A stretch of 64,000 nucleotides of DNA from DATMER01 sp963741305 (GTDB lineage Bacteria > Acidobacteriota > Thermoanaerobaculia > Multivoradales > UBA5704): assembly GCA_963741305.1 (NCBI GenBank), contig CAVUHL010000003.1, forward strand, positions 4,340,001 through 4,404,000, given 5' to 3'. The notes beneath the pieces were generated by a model. The model was not told the origin of the DNA, ran no database searches, and was given only the letters and a program-made list of their open reading frames with translations. Below are positions 1 through 7,645 of the stretch, piece by piece. Every line of letters begins with the position of its first letter. The stretch's first letter is position 1. A program made the translations under genes and the position numbers.

Positions 1-836
1 TAGGGGCTCGCCTCCGGCCGGTACAGCAGCAGGTGCCGGCCCTCGCGCGGCGCGCCGGATTCCTGAATCCAGTGGAACTTGCGGCCAGTGAGCGTCTGCG
101 CGAACTCGCCTGCATTGGCTGCCGTGGCCGACGAGGCGATGATCACCGGATCTCCCCCGACCGACCGGCAGAGACGGAGGAAGCGCTGCAGCACATGATG
201 AAAATGACTGCCGAAGATCCCGCGGTAGGTGTGCAGCTCGTCGAGCACGATCCAGCGCAGATCGGCCAGGAACGGCCCCCAGCCAGTCCAATGGCCGAGC
301 ACCGCGAGATGGAGCATGTCGGGATTCGAAACGATCACCCGCGGGAAATTCTTGCGGATGGCGGTGCGCTTCGCGGCCGGGGTATCGCCGTCGTAGATCT
401 CGCACCCGCCCACCTCGGGGGAGAGCCCGGCCTCCTCCGCGAGCTTCGAAAACTTCCCGCGCTGGTCCTGCCCGAGCGCCTTCAGAGGGAAGAGGAACAG
501 CCCATGCCCCGGCCCTCCGCGTAGCGCCTCCTCCAAAGCCGGCACCTGGAAGATCAGCGACTTGCCCGATGCCGTGGGAGTCGTAACGAGCACGTCCTGC
601 CCCCGCCGCACGGCCGCGATCCCCTCGGCCTGATGCTTCCAGAGCCGGGACACGCCCCCGCGAGCGAGCGCCTCGGCAAGAGGAGCAGGCAGAGGGGGAT
701 CGAGATCCTCGAAGACCTCAGGGCTCCCCGGCAGATAGGCTTGGTGGACGAGCTGCGGACCGAGCTTGGCGTCCTGTCGCAGGTCGTCGATCAGGTCGGT
801 CAGGCAGAGGTCTGCGGGGAGCGGGTTACGAAGCAT
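1..836 (-). CDS. DEAD/DEAH-box helicase, YprA/MrfA (Hrq1-like) family, 3' end cut by window
   Basis: ATP-dependent superfamily 2 helicase, probably a DNA repair helicase of the YprA/MrfA/Hrq1 group. Only the N-terminal 278 residues (RecA lobe 1) lie in the window; the gene runs off the left edge. Translation of the minus strand from the ATG at 836 shows a KHQ Q-motif-like element near residue 67, Walker A TTPTASGKS at 85-93, motif Ia PLKAL near 117, Ib SNPDML near 170, a DELHTYRGIFGSH motif II block at 199-211 (DELH rather than DEAH, as is usual in this group) and motif III SSAT at 235. The DExH-x-YRG-x-FG signature is what points to YprA/MrfA. No strong Shine-Dalgarno is visible before the ATG. 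The second RecA lobe and the DUF1998 domain expected for the family would lie outside the window. Confidence 0.9.
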   Translation of the reverse strand, partial: MLRNPLPADLCLTDLIDDLRQDAKLGPQLVHQAYLPGSPEVFEDLDPPLPAPLAEALARGGVSRLWKHQAEGIAAVRRGQDVLVTTPTASGKSLIFQVPALEEALRGGPGHGLFLFPLKALGQDQRGKFSKLAEEAGLSPEVGGCEIYDGDTPAAKRTAIRKNFPRVIVSNPDMLHLAVLGHWTGWGPFLADLRWIVLDELHTYRGIFGSHFHHVLQRFLRLCRSVGGDPVIIASSATAANAGEFAQTLTGRKFHWIQESGAPREGRHLLLYRPEASP

Positions 837-860
837 TACCGCCCCATGGTAACAGAGCAA

Positions 861-932
861 AGGGCGCCATGAATGTCGCCCCTACAAGCGAGTCCGCGAT
901 CTTGTTTGTAGGGGCGACATTCATGGCGCCCT
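861..932. repeat. Perfect 27-bp inverted repeat
   Basis: The arms at 861-887 and 906-932 are exact reverse complements over 27 nt, with an 18-nt loop. The element lies between the helicase start and the 3' end of the PH-domain gene. A related but different palindrome that also ends in a CCCCTAC motif occurs at 59172-59195. It could be a miniature palindromic repeat, or a strong hairpin terminating the gene on either side. Confidence 0.8.
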
Positions 933-949
933 GGTGGATGGGGCGTGCC

Positions 950-1567
950 CTAAATCTCTTCCAAAAGCTTCCGCCTCTTCATCTCAAACTCCTCCTGCGA
1001 GATCAGCCCGTCGTCGAGGAGGCCCTTGAGCTGGCGCAGGCGGTCGGCTCCGGAAGTGGCCATCTGGGCCGGCGGGGCCGCGGGGGCGAAGCGGCGGGAG
1101 CGGTAGGCCTCGCTCGCGGCCACGATGGCGCTCTTGAGCTCCAGCGGCCGGGCGATGTCCGCGAAGCGGGTGCAGCCGTGCTCGCTCGCGGTGTCGATCT
1201 CCACGTTGCCATAGCCCAGGAGCCTCCCCCACAAGCTCTGCTGGTGCTCGACGTTGTTCACCTTGTCGAGCGGCGCGTCCATGGAGCGCTTGTTGAAGAT
1301 CCCGGTCTGCTGGATCATCCGCTGGTTCGTCAGCACGTGCTCGTAGGAACGGAGCACCAGGAGCTTCCAGAGGATCGTGATGGCCAGGATCAGCGCGACC
1401 GCGCCCACCGCCATCAGAAGCAACGGCTCGGGGGCGAACTGCCAGGCGGCCACCGCCCCCGCCACCACCAGGGCGAGCCCGGCGATCCACGGCACCAGCG
1501 AGATCCGCGTCACATGCGCCCGGTAGACGATCTCCTCGCCGGGTTGGAGCTGCTCGTCGACACCCAT
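950..1567 (-). CDS. Membrane PH-domain protein with C-terminal SHOCT domain
   Basis: A 205-residue protein with two hydrophobic segments (about 26-46 and 50-72). They are followed by a bacterial PH (bPH2/DUF304, YdbT-like) domain carrying the typical SYEHVLTNQRMIQQTGIFNKR segment, and a C-terminal SHOCT motif (about 175-205, LLDDGLISQEEFEMKRRKLL). Such proteins sit in the inner membrane and are thought to act in membrane or oligomer organisation; no enzymatic role is known. The ATG at 1567 is chosen over the GTG at 1573 because a GGAGGT Shine-Dalgarno lies at the right distance from it. The neighbouring patatin lipoprotein gene is in the same orientation about 35 nt upstream, so the two may be co-transcribed. 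Confidence 0.85.
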   Translation of the reverse strand: MGVDEQLQPGEEIVYRAHVTRISLVPWIAGLALVVAGAVAAWQFAPEPLLLMAVGAVALILAITILWKLLVLRSYEHVLTNQRMIQQTGIFNKRSMDAPLDKVNNVEHQQSLWGRLLGYGNVEIDTASEHGCTRFADIARPLELKSAIVAASEAYRSRRFAPAAPPAQMATSGADRLRQLKGLLDDGLISQEEFEMKRRKLLEEI

Positions 1568-1603
1568 GCCCACCTCCTTGCAGTCCGCTTATTGTATCCC
1601 CGT

Positions 1604-2647
1604 CTATTGGAGGGGCTTGGCCTGGCCGCCGAAGTACTTGCAGGCGTCGACGACTCCCTGCTGGATCAACTTGCACTTCATCTCATTCGAAAGATTGAAA
1701 TCAGTCGTGCCGACCCCCAGGTCGTTGATCTTGATCGTCCGCTTCTGGTTGTCCGGGTTGTTGTTGAAGGCGTTGACCTGGACATACAACAGCGCCTCGA
1801 ACAAAGCCCGGGCGTACTCTGGGAAGCTGTCGATCCTGGTATCCGGGTTCACGGGCGCTCCCTGGTTGAAGAGGAAGAGCCCGAGCGTCTGCGGGTTGAC
1901 CCCGTTCCGATCGAAGAGCTCGATGGGGTAATTGTCGAACACGCCGCCGTCCACGAACAGATCCTGCTTCTGGCCGGTCTCTCCAAACAGGGCGTCGTCG
2001 ACGTAGTACCCCTCGAAGAAGAGAGGGATTGACATCGACGCCCGCACCGCCTGCGCGACCGGAAGGTCGGGAGAATGCTCGTGCGAGAACACCTGCGAAC
2101 GGCGGCGCGAGAGATCGGTCGAGAGCACAAAGAGATCCTTGAACTTCGAGCGGTCCCCGTGCAGATCGGCAAAGGTGGCGTTCTGGTTGCCGGTCTGCTC
2201 CTTGACGCGGCACTGCATCCATTCGAGGAAGTAATCCCCCTTGAACCAGCCGAACCTCCGGAAGAAGCGCTCGGGGCCGCCGAGCGTGCTGCCGTCCTCG
2301 AACTGCTTGAAATCGAGATCGAGCATCAGCGCCTGCATCTGCTCGGGGGTGTAGCCGAGGGCGATCAGGGCGGCCACGATCGAGCCCGCGGAAGTGCCGG
2401 CCACCTTCTCGATCTTCGGCAGGATGCCTTCCGACTGCAGCACCTGGAGCGCGCCCGGATAGGCCAGGCCCTTGACCCCGCCCCCTTCGAGAGCCAGGTT
2501 GCGGATGTCGCGCTCCTGCTGCCCCATGGGCGGGCAGATCGGGAGCCGGCAGGCTGCGGGCTTCGGCGGAGCGCAGACGTATTTCGGGCTGGCATGACAG
2601 CCTGAAAGGGCAATGGCGAGAAGCACGGCGAAGACAGCCTTGCGCAT
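1604..2647 (-). CDS. Patatin-like phospholipase, lipoprotein
   Basis: A 347-residue patatin-family lipid acyl hydrolase with a Ser-Asp dyad. The N-terminus is a lipoprotein signal peptide with lipobox LSGC (Cys17), so export and lipid anchoring are expected. The oxyanion-hole motif GGGVKG is at 55-60, the nucleophile elbow GTSAGS at 84-89 (Ser86), and the catalytic Asp in DGG at 233-235. All elements needed for activity are present. A GGAGG Shine-Dalgarno precedes the ATG. It is divergent from the kinase gene at 2819, and the shared upstream region holds a perfect hairpin (2729-2756). The substrate cannot be read from sequence; phospholipids are likely. Confidence 0.93.
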   Translation of the reverse strand: MRKAVFAVLLAIALSGCHASPKYVCAPPKPAACRLPICPPMGQQERDIRNLALEGGGVKGLAYPGALQVLQSEGILPKIEKVAGTSAGSIVAALIALGYTPEQMQALMLDLDFKQFEDGSTLGGPERFFRRFGWFKGDYFLEWMQCRVKEQTGNQNATFADLHGDRSKFKDLFVLSTDLSRRRSQVFSHEHSPDLPVAQAVRASMSIPLFFEGYYVDDALFGETGQKQDLFVDGGVFDNYPIELFDRNGVNPQTLGLFLFNQGAPVNPDTRIDSFPEYARALFEALLYVQVNAFNNNPDNQKRTIKINDLGVGTTDFNLSNEMKCKLIQQGVVDACKYFGGQAKPLQ

Positions 2648-2728
2648 TGGAAATCCTCCTGCAAGCTAGGTGCGGCGAGCCCACGCATCGTAGCATCCCA
2701 GACCCCCTCACCCCTGTCCCCCCTGTCC

Positions 2729-2780
2729 CCTCTCCCTCACGCAGGTGAGGGAGAGGGTCGGGGAGAGGGAGGATGGGATC
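2729..2780. repeat. GC-rich dispersed repeat with 12-bp hairpin
   Basis: A perfect 12-bp stem (2729-2740 with 2745-2756) around a GCAG loop is followed by a purine-rich tail ending in GATGGGATCA. The same tail, from the second stem arm to GATGGGATCA, recurs at 51475-51510. Related CCCTCACC...GGTGAGGG material occurs at 36161-36320. It sits in the divergent intergenic region between the patatin and kinase genes. Confidence 0.7.
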
Positions 2781-2818
2781 AGATGATAGAATGTCCACAA
2801 CTTCCGGGTCTTACATTG

Positions 2819-5800
2819 ATGAGCCAGCCATCCTCGGCCGCCACGTCGTCCTTTACCGTCGTCTGTCCCGGATGCGGCCAGAGGCTGCGCTTCTCCATTG
2901 GGGCGGAGACGCCGCCCCGTGTGCGGATCCTCTGCTCGGCCTGCAACCACCAGTTCGGCGTGCGGCGGCCCGGAGCGGACCCCTCCCAGGGAGACGTCAC
3001 GATCGCGGGCGCGACTCCCCCCACCCTCACGGGTACTCCGGTCACCGCGGCTCCGACGCAGCCCATGGCCCCGCGCCCCCACGGCGAGCCCGCGTTCGCT
3101 CCCGGGGAGAAGATCGCGGAGCGCTACCGCGTCGTGCGCTTCCTGGCCCGCGGCGGCATGGGCGAGGTCTACGAGGTCGAGGACCAGGAGCTGCGCGAGC
3201 GGGTCGCGCTCAAGTCGGTGCGCGGGGACGTCTCCCGCGACAACCTGGCGATTGAACGGTTCCGGCGCGAGATCCAGCTCGCGCGCAAGGTCACCCATCC
3301 CAACGTCTGCCGGATCTTCGACGTCGCCTTCCATAGTGGGACCATCTTCCTCACCATGGAGCTGCTCGAAGGGGAAACCCTTGCGCAGAGGCTCCGGCGA
3401 GCCGGCCCGATGTCCACGGAGGAGGCGCTGCCCGTGGTGCGGCAGATCGCGGAGGCCCTCCACGCCGCCCACCAGGCTGGGATCGTCCACCGCGACCTGA
3501 AGCCCGGGAACGTCGTTCTCTCCGAAGCTCGCGGGACACCCCGGGCCGTGGTCACCGACTTCGGCCTCGCCCGCCTGGAATCCGGCGAGGATGCCATGAC
3601 CCTGACCGCACATGCCGGGGTCGTGGGCACCCCTGCCTACCTCGCGCCCGAGCAGGTCGAGGGCAAGGAGATCACCGGCGCGGTCGACATCTATGCCCTC
3701 GGCATCGTCCTCTATGAAATGCTGACCGGGACCGTGCCGTTCGTGGGCGAGAGCGCTCTATCCGTGGCCGTCCGCCGTCTGCAGGAGAGGCCGGCCTCGC
3801 CACGGGTCCACGTGCCCGGCCTGGATGCTCGCTGGGAATCGGCCATCCTTCGCTGCCTGGAGCGCGATCCGGCTGCGCGGTTCCACTCGGCCCCCGAAGT
3901 CGTCCAGTTCCTGACCGGACCCGTCGTCGCGCCGAAGGCCGAAGAGGAGCCGGCCCCGGCCGCTTCTCCACCTCCACCTGCGAAGAAGAGCAAGCGCCAG
4001 CTCATGGCGCTCGCCGCCCTGCTCCTTCTCGCGGTCGGCGTCGGCACGTTCCGCTATCTCGGCTGGCGCGCCGAGCAGGAACAGACGCCGGAGCAGCGCC
4101 TGGCCCGCCTGACCGAGGGGATAACACCGCGCCGCTCCGTCGCGGTTCTCGGGTTCCAGAACCTGAGCCAGACCCCCGGAACGGAGTGGCTCTCGACCGG
4201 GATTGCCGAGATGCTCGCGTCCGAGCTTGGAGCCGGAGGGGGTCTGAGGATCGTGCCCGGCGAGAACGTGGCCCGCGCCAAGGTGGAGCTGGGGCTGAGC
4301 GATGCGAACAGCCTGGCGGCGGACACCCTGTCCCGCGTGCGCACCCTCCTGGGAAGCGATGCGGTGGTCCTGGGCTCCTTCGCGATCCTGGAGAGCCCGG
4401 CCGGCCGCAAGATCCGCCTCGACGTCCGCCTGCAGGACACCCTGGCCGGAGACACCACGACGGTGGCCGAGACCGGATCGGAAGCGGAGCTGTTCGACCT
4501 GGTCGCGAGAGCCGGTTTGCGCCTCCGAGAGAAGATGGGAGCGGAAGGCGAGCCGGCGGTCCAGGTGGCGAGAGCCTCCAGCACGGATGCTGCGCGCCTC
4601 TACTCGGAAGGGATCACCCGGCTGCGGCTGTTCGAGCCCGCCGCCGCGCGCGAGCTCCTCGAACGGGCGGTCGCGGCCGATCCGCGCAACGCCCTCGCCC
4701 ACTCCGGGCTCGCCTCGGCCCTGACCACCCTCGGCTACGACAGCCGGGCGCGGGAGGAAGCCAAGGCCGCCTTCGACCTCTCCGCGAACCTGCCCCCGGA
4801 GGACCGCCTCCTCATCGAAGGGCGCTACCGCGAAACCACCCAGGACTGGCGGAGGGCCGTCCAGATCTATTGGGACCTCTGGTCGATGTTCCCGGACGAC
4901 CTGGACCACGGGCTTCGGCTCGCGGCAGCTCAGACTGCAGCGGGCCAGGTCCAAGAGGCGCTCGCCACGACGGATGCCCTCCGCACTCTCCCGACTCCGT
5001 CCAGCGAGGATCCCCGCATCGACCTCGCCGAGGCCATGGCAGCCGGGGCCCGTGCCGACTTCCAGCGTCAGCAATCCGCTTCAGCTCGCGCAGCGGGAAA
5101 AGCTTCCGGGCAGAGAGCAAGCTTGATGGTCGCGCAGGCCCGTCTCATGGAATGCCGCGCCCTGCGCAACCTGGGTCAGGCTCCAGCCGCCCTCGCCGCC
5201 TGCGCCGAGGGGAAGCGCCTCTACGCCGCCAAGGGCGACCGGGCCGGAGAGGCCGAGGCCCTCACCCACGCGGCCAACGTGCGCTTCGACCGAGGAGAGC
5301 TCGCCGAAGCCTCGCGGCTCTACGAAGAGGCCCTGGACACCTACCGCTCCATCGGCAACCGCGGCGCAGAGGCCGGAGCGCTCAACAACATCGCCGTCGT
5401 CCTCCGCAGCCAGGGGGACCTCGACCGCGCGAGCCAACTCTACGAAGAGGTACTCGCCGTCTCCCGCGAGATCGGCAGCAAGGCGGGCGAGGCCTACGCC
5501 CTCAACAACCTGGCCGGCGTGCTCCTGCGGCGCGGCCGGCTCGATGAGGCGGGCAAGCTCTTCGAGCAAGCGCTGGCAATCCGTCGCGAGCAGGGGGACA
5601 AGAGCGGCGAAGCCTACGCCCTCGACAACCTCGGCGTGGCCCTCCGGCGCAAGGGGGATTTAGCGGGTGCCCGCCAGCGTCACGACCTCGCGCTGCGTCT
5701 CAGGAAGGAGACTGGCCAGCGGATCGGCGAGGTCTCCTCGCTCAACAATCTGGGGACTCTCTTCCTGGATCAAGGGGACCTCCCCGCCGCCCGCAAGAGC

Positions 5801-6352
5801 TTCGAAACCTCTCTCGCCACCTGCCGTGAGACAGGCAGCCAAAGCTCCATGGCCTACGCCCTGTTCGGTCTGGGGGAAGTCCTCGCCCGGGAGGGCAAGC
5901 TTCCAGAGGCACGCAAGCATCACGAGGAGGCCCTGGCCCTGCGCGAAAAGCTCGGAGAGAAAGGCACCGCGGCCGAGAGCCGTCTCGCCCTAGCCATCCT
6001 CGCCCTGGAACAGGGGGACAGGACGAAAGCCGTCGAGATGGCCGGGCAAGCCGCAACTGAGCTCGAGCGTCAAGGTTCTACGGACGGTCAGGCTCTTGCT
6101 CTGGCGGTCGCCGGCCAGGGCCGGGAAGCCCTTGCCCTGCTCGAAGGCAGCCAGGATCTCCGCGCCCGCTTGGCCGTCCAGCTCCGGACGGCCGTGTCCC
6201 CCAAGGCCTTGGAGGAGGTTCTCGATCAGGCCACCCGCGCAGGATTCACGGAGATCCGGCTGGAAGCGGGCCTTGCCCTGGGGCGCCCCACCGTGGAAAA
6301 AGAAGCGCGGGAGAAGGGCTACTTGCGTATCGCGGGCAAGGCCGCGGCCTGA
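2819..6352 (+). CDS. Serine/threonine protein kinase with N-terminal zinc ribbon, TolB-like region and TPR array
   Basis: A 1177-residue Hanks-type kinase. An N-terminal zinc ribbon (CPGC at 16-19, CSAC at 39-42) resembles the MJ0042/zinc_ribbon type. The kinase domain spans about 103-365: glycine loop LARGGMGEVY, Lys132, catalytic HRDLKPGN at 224-231, DFG at 247-249, and TPAYLAPEQ of the activation segment. One transmembrane helix follows (about 393-413). Then comes a TolB/FlgO-like region (from RRSVAVLGFQNLS at about 439) and a long run of tetratricopeptide repeats, probably periplasmic, to the C-terminus. This is a membrane signalling kinase whose extracytoplasmic half probably binds protein or ligand. 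The ATG at 2819 was chosen because the ribbon starts just after it; an in-frame ATG at 2783 is possible. The 3' end overlaps the convergent MFS gene by 34 nt. Confidence 0.93.
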   Translation: MSQPSSAATSSFTVVCPGCGQRLRFSIGAETPPRVRILCSACNHQFGVRRPGADPSQGDVTIAGATPPTLTGTPVTAAPTQPMAPRPHGEPAFAPGEKIAERYRVVRFLARGGMGEVYEVEDQELRERVALKSVRGDVSRDNLAIERFRREIQLARKVTHPNVCRIFDVAFHSGTIFLTMELLEGETLAQRLRRAGPMSTEEALPVVRQIAEALHAAHQAGIVHRDLKPGNVVLSEARGTPRAVVTDFGLARLESGEDAMTLTAHAGVVGTPAYLAPEQVEGKEITGAVDIYALGIVLYEMLTGTVPFVGESALSVAVRRLQERPASPRVHVPGLDARWESAILRCLERDPAARFHSAPEVVQFLTGPVVAPKAEEEPAPAASPPPPAKKSKRQLMALAALLLLAVGVGTFRYLGWRAEQEQTPEQRLARLTEGITPRRSVAVLGFQNLSQTPGTEWLSTGIAEMLASELGAGGGLRIVPGENVARAKVELGLSDANSLAADTLSRVRTLLGSDAVVLGSFAILESPAGRKIRLDVRLQDTLAGDTTTVAETGSEAELFDLVARAGLRLREKMGAEGEPAVQVARASSTDAARLYSEGITRLRLFEPAAARELLERAVAADPRNALAHSGLASALTTLGYDSRAREEAKAAFDLSANLPPEDRLLIEGRYRETTQDWRRAVQIYWDLWSMFPDDLDHGLRLAAAQTAAGQVQEALATTDALRTLPTPSSEDPRIDLAEAMAAGARADFQRQQSASARAAGKASGQRASLMVAQARLMECRALRNLGQAPAALAACAEGKRLYAAKGDRAGEAEALTHAANVRFDRGELAEASRLYEEALDTYRSIGNRGAEAGALNNIAVVLRSQGDLDRASQLYEEVLAVSREIGSKAGEAYALNNLAGVLLRRGRLDEAGKLFEQALAIRREQGDKSGEAYALDNLGVALRRKGDLAGARQRHDLALRLRKETGQRIGEVSSLNNLGTLFLDQGDLPAARKSFETSLATCRETGSQSSMAYALFGLGEVLAREGKLPEARKHHEEALALREKLGEKGTAAESRLALAILALEQGDRTKAVEMAGQAATELERQGSTDGQALALAVAGQGREALALLEGSQDLRARLAVQLRTAVSPKALEEVLDQATRAGFTEIRLEAGLALGRPTVEKEAREKGYLRIAGKAAA

Positions 6353-7518
6353 CGCGGAGCGACCACGGCGATCCCCACTGCCGCGACCAGGGCCATCCCC
6401 GCTCCGAACGTGAACGCCGTCGCCGCTCCCCAGCGGTCCCAGATCGCTCCGAAGATCAGGGATGCCGGCAGCGCTCCCAACCCGAGGGCCAGGTTGTACC
6501 ATCCGAACGCAGTTCCGCGCCGGTCGGCGGGGACGAGGTCGGCGACGAGCGCCTTCTCGACTCCCTCGGTTAATCCGAAGTAGATCCCATAGACGGCGAA
6601 GAGCGCCCAAGCCTGCCACTCGGCGCCTGCCCGCCCGAGAAGGAAGTAGACCCCCGCGTAGACCAGCCATCCCGCGATCAGGAGCGGCTTGCGCCCGAGC
6701 CGGTCCGACAACGCTCCTCCCGGGGTGCTGGAGAGCGCCTTAACCACGTGCAGCATCGCCCAAAGGATCGGGATCAGGGCGGCATCGACCCCCAGGTCTG
6801 CGGCGCGCAGCAGCAGGAAGGCGTCGGTCGAGTTCCCGAGCGTGAAGATGAAGAGGACGCCCAGGAAAGCCCAGAACCGCCTTCCGAGCCGCGCATGGGG
6901 ATCGAACTGCTTTGACACCTCCGTGACGCGGGGCACCTCGCGGACTCCGAAGACGAGCACGGCGACGGAGAGAGCGCCCGGAATGATCGTCAGCAGGAAA
7001 AGCTGCCGGAGATCCATCTCCGTCCAGCGCAGCAGCGCGAAAGCTAGGAGCGGCCCCACCACGGCCCCGGCATGGTCCGCGGCCCGGTGGAAACCGAAGG
7101 CCCTCCCGCGGATGGCCGGATCGACCGAATCCGCAATCAGCGCATCCCGGGGAGCGCCGCGAATCCCCTTGCCCACCCGATCGATGACTCGGACGGCGAG
7201 CACCTGCGTCGCCGACTGAGCCAATCCGATCAGCGGCCGGATCAGCGAGGCGATGCCATAGCCCAGGAGCACCAGAGGCTTACGCCTCCGCACCCGGTCC
7301 GAAAGCCATCCGCTGCCCAGCTTGAGCAGAGCCGCCGTGGACTCGGCCGCCCCCTCGATCGCTCCCACCGCGGTAGCGCTCACGCCGAGCACGGTCGAAA
7401 GGAAGAGGGGAAGCAGCGGGTAGGTCATGTCGCTCGCCACATCGGTGAGGAAGCTCACTGCGGCGAGAGCCAACACGTTGCGGCCGAGGCGGGCGCTTGT
7501 AGGAGATACCGCAGGCAC
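6319..7518 (-). CDS. MFS transporter
   Basis: A 399-residue major facilitator with about 12 hydrophobic helices. A GWLSDRVRRRKP loop 2-3 motif marks the N-terminal half and GGALSDRLGRKP the equivalent loop in the C-terminal half, the classic internal duplication of the MFS fold. The sequence resembles drug or metabolite exporters, but the substrate cannot be inferred. The start is a GTG without a clear Shine-Dalgarno, so the exact N-terminus is uncertain. It converges on and overlaps the kinase gene. Confidence 0.88.
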   Translation of the reverse strand: MPAVSPTSARLGRNVLALAAVSFLTDVASDMTYPLLPLFLSTVLGVSATAVGAIEGAAESTAALLKLGSGWLSDRVRRRKPLVLLGYGIASLIRPLIGLAQSATQVLAVRVIDRVGKGIRGAPRDALIADSVDPAIRGRAFGFHRAADHAGAVVGPLLAFALLRWTEMDLRQLFLLTIIPGALSVAVLVFGVREVPRVTEVSKQFDPHARLGRRFWAFLGVLFIFTLGNSTDAFLLLRAADLGVDAALIPILWAMLHVVKALSSTPGGALSDRLGRKPLLIAGWLVYAGVYFLLGRAGAEWQAWALFAVYGIYFGLTEGVEKALVADLVPADRRGTAFGWYNLALGLGALPASLIFGAIWDRWGAATAFTFGAGMALVAAVGIAVVAPRQAAALPAIRK

Positions 7519-7645
7519 GGCCGAGATTGTAGCTAACTCGACGGAATGGGGGAGGTCTGCCTTTCCGAGGGCTGAAGCAGACCACGCTTACGGTGGCGTT
7601 GTCTTCTCCTGAACGCCTGGCACTTCCTGATCTGGATCTTGCTTG

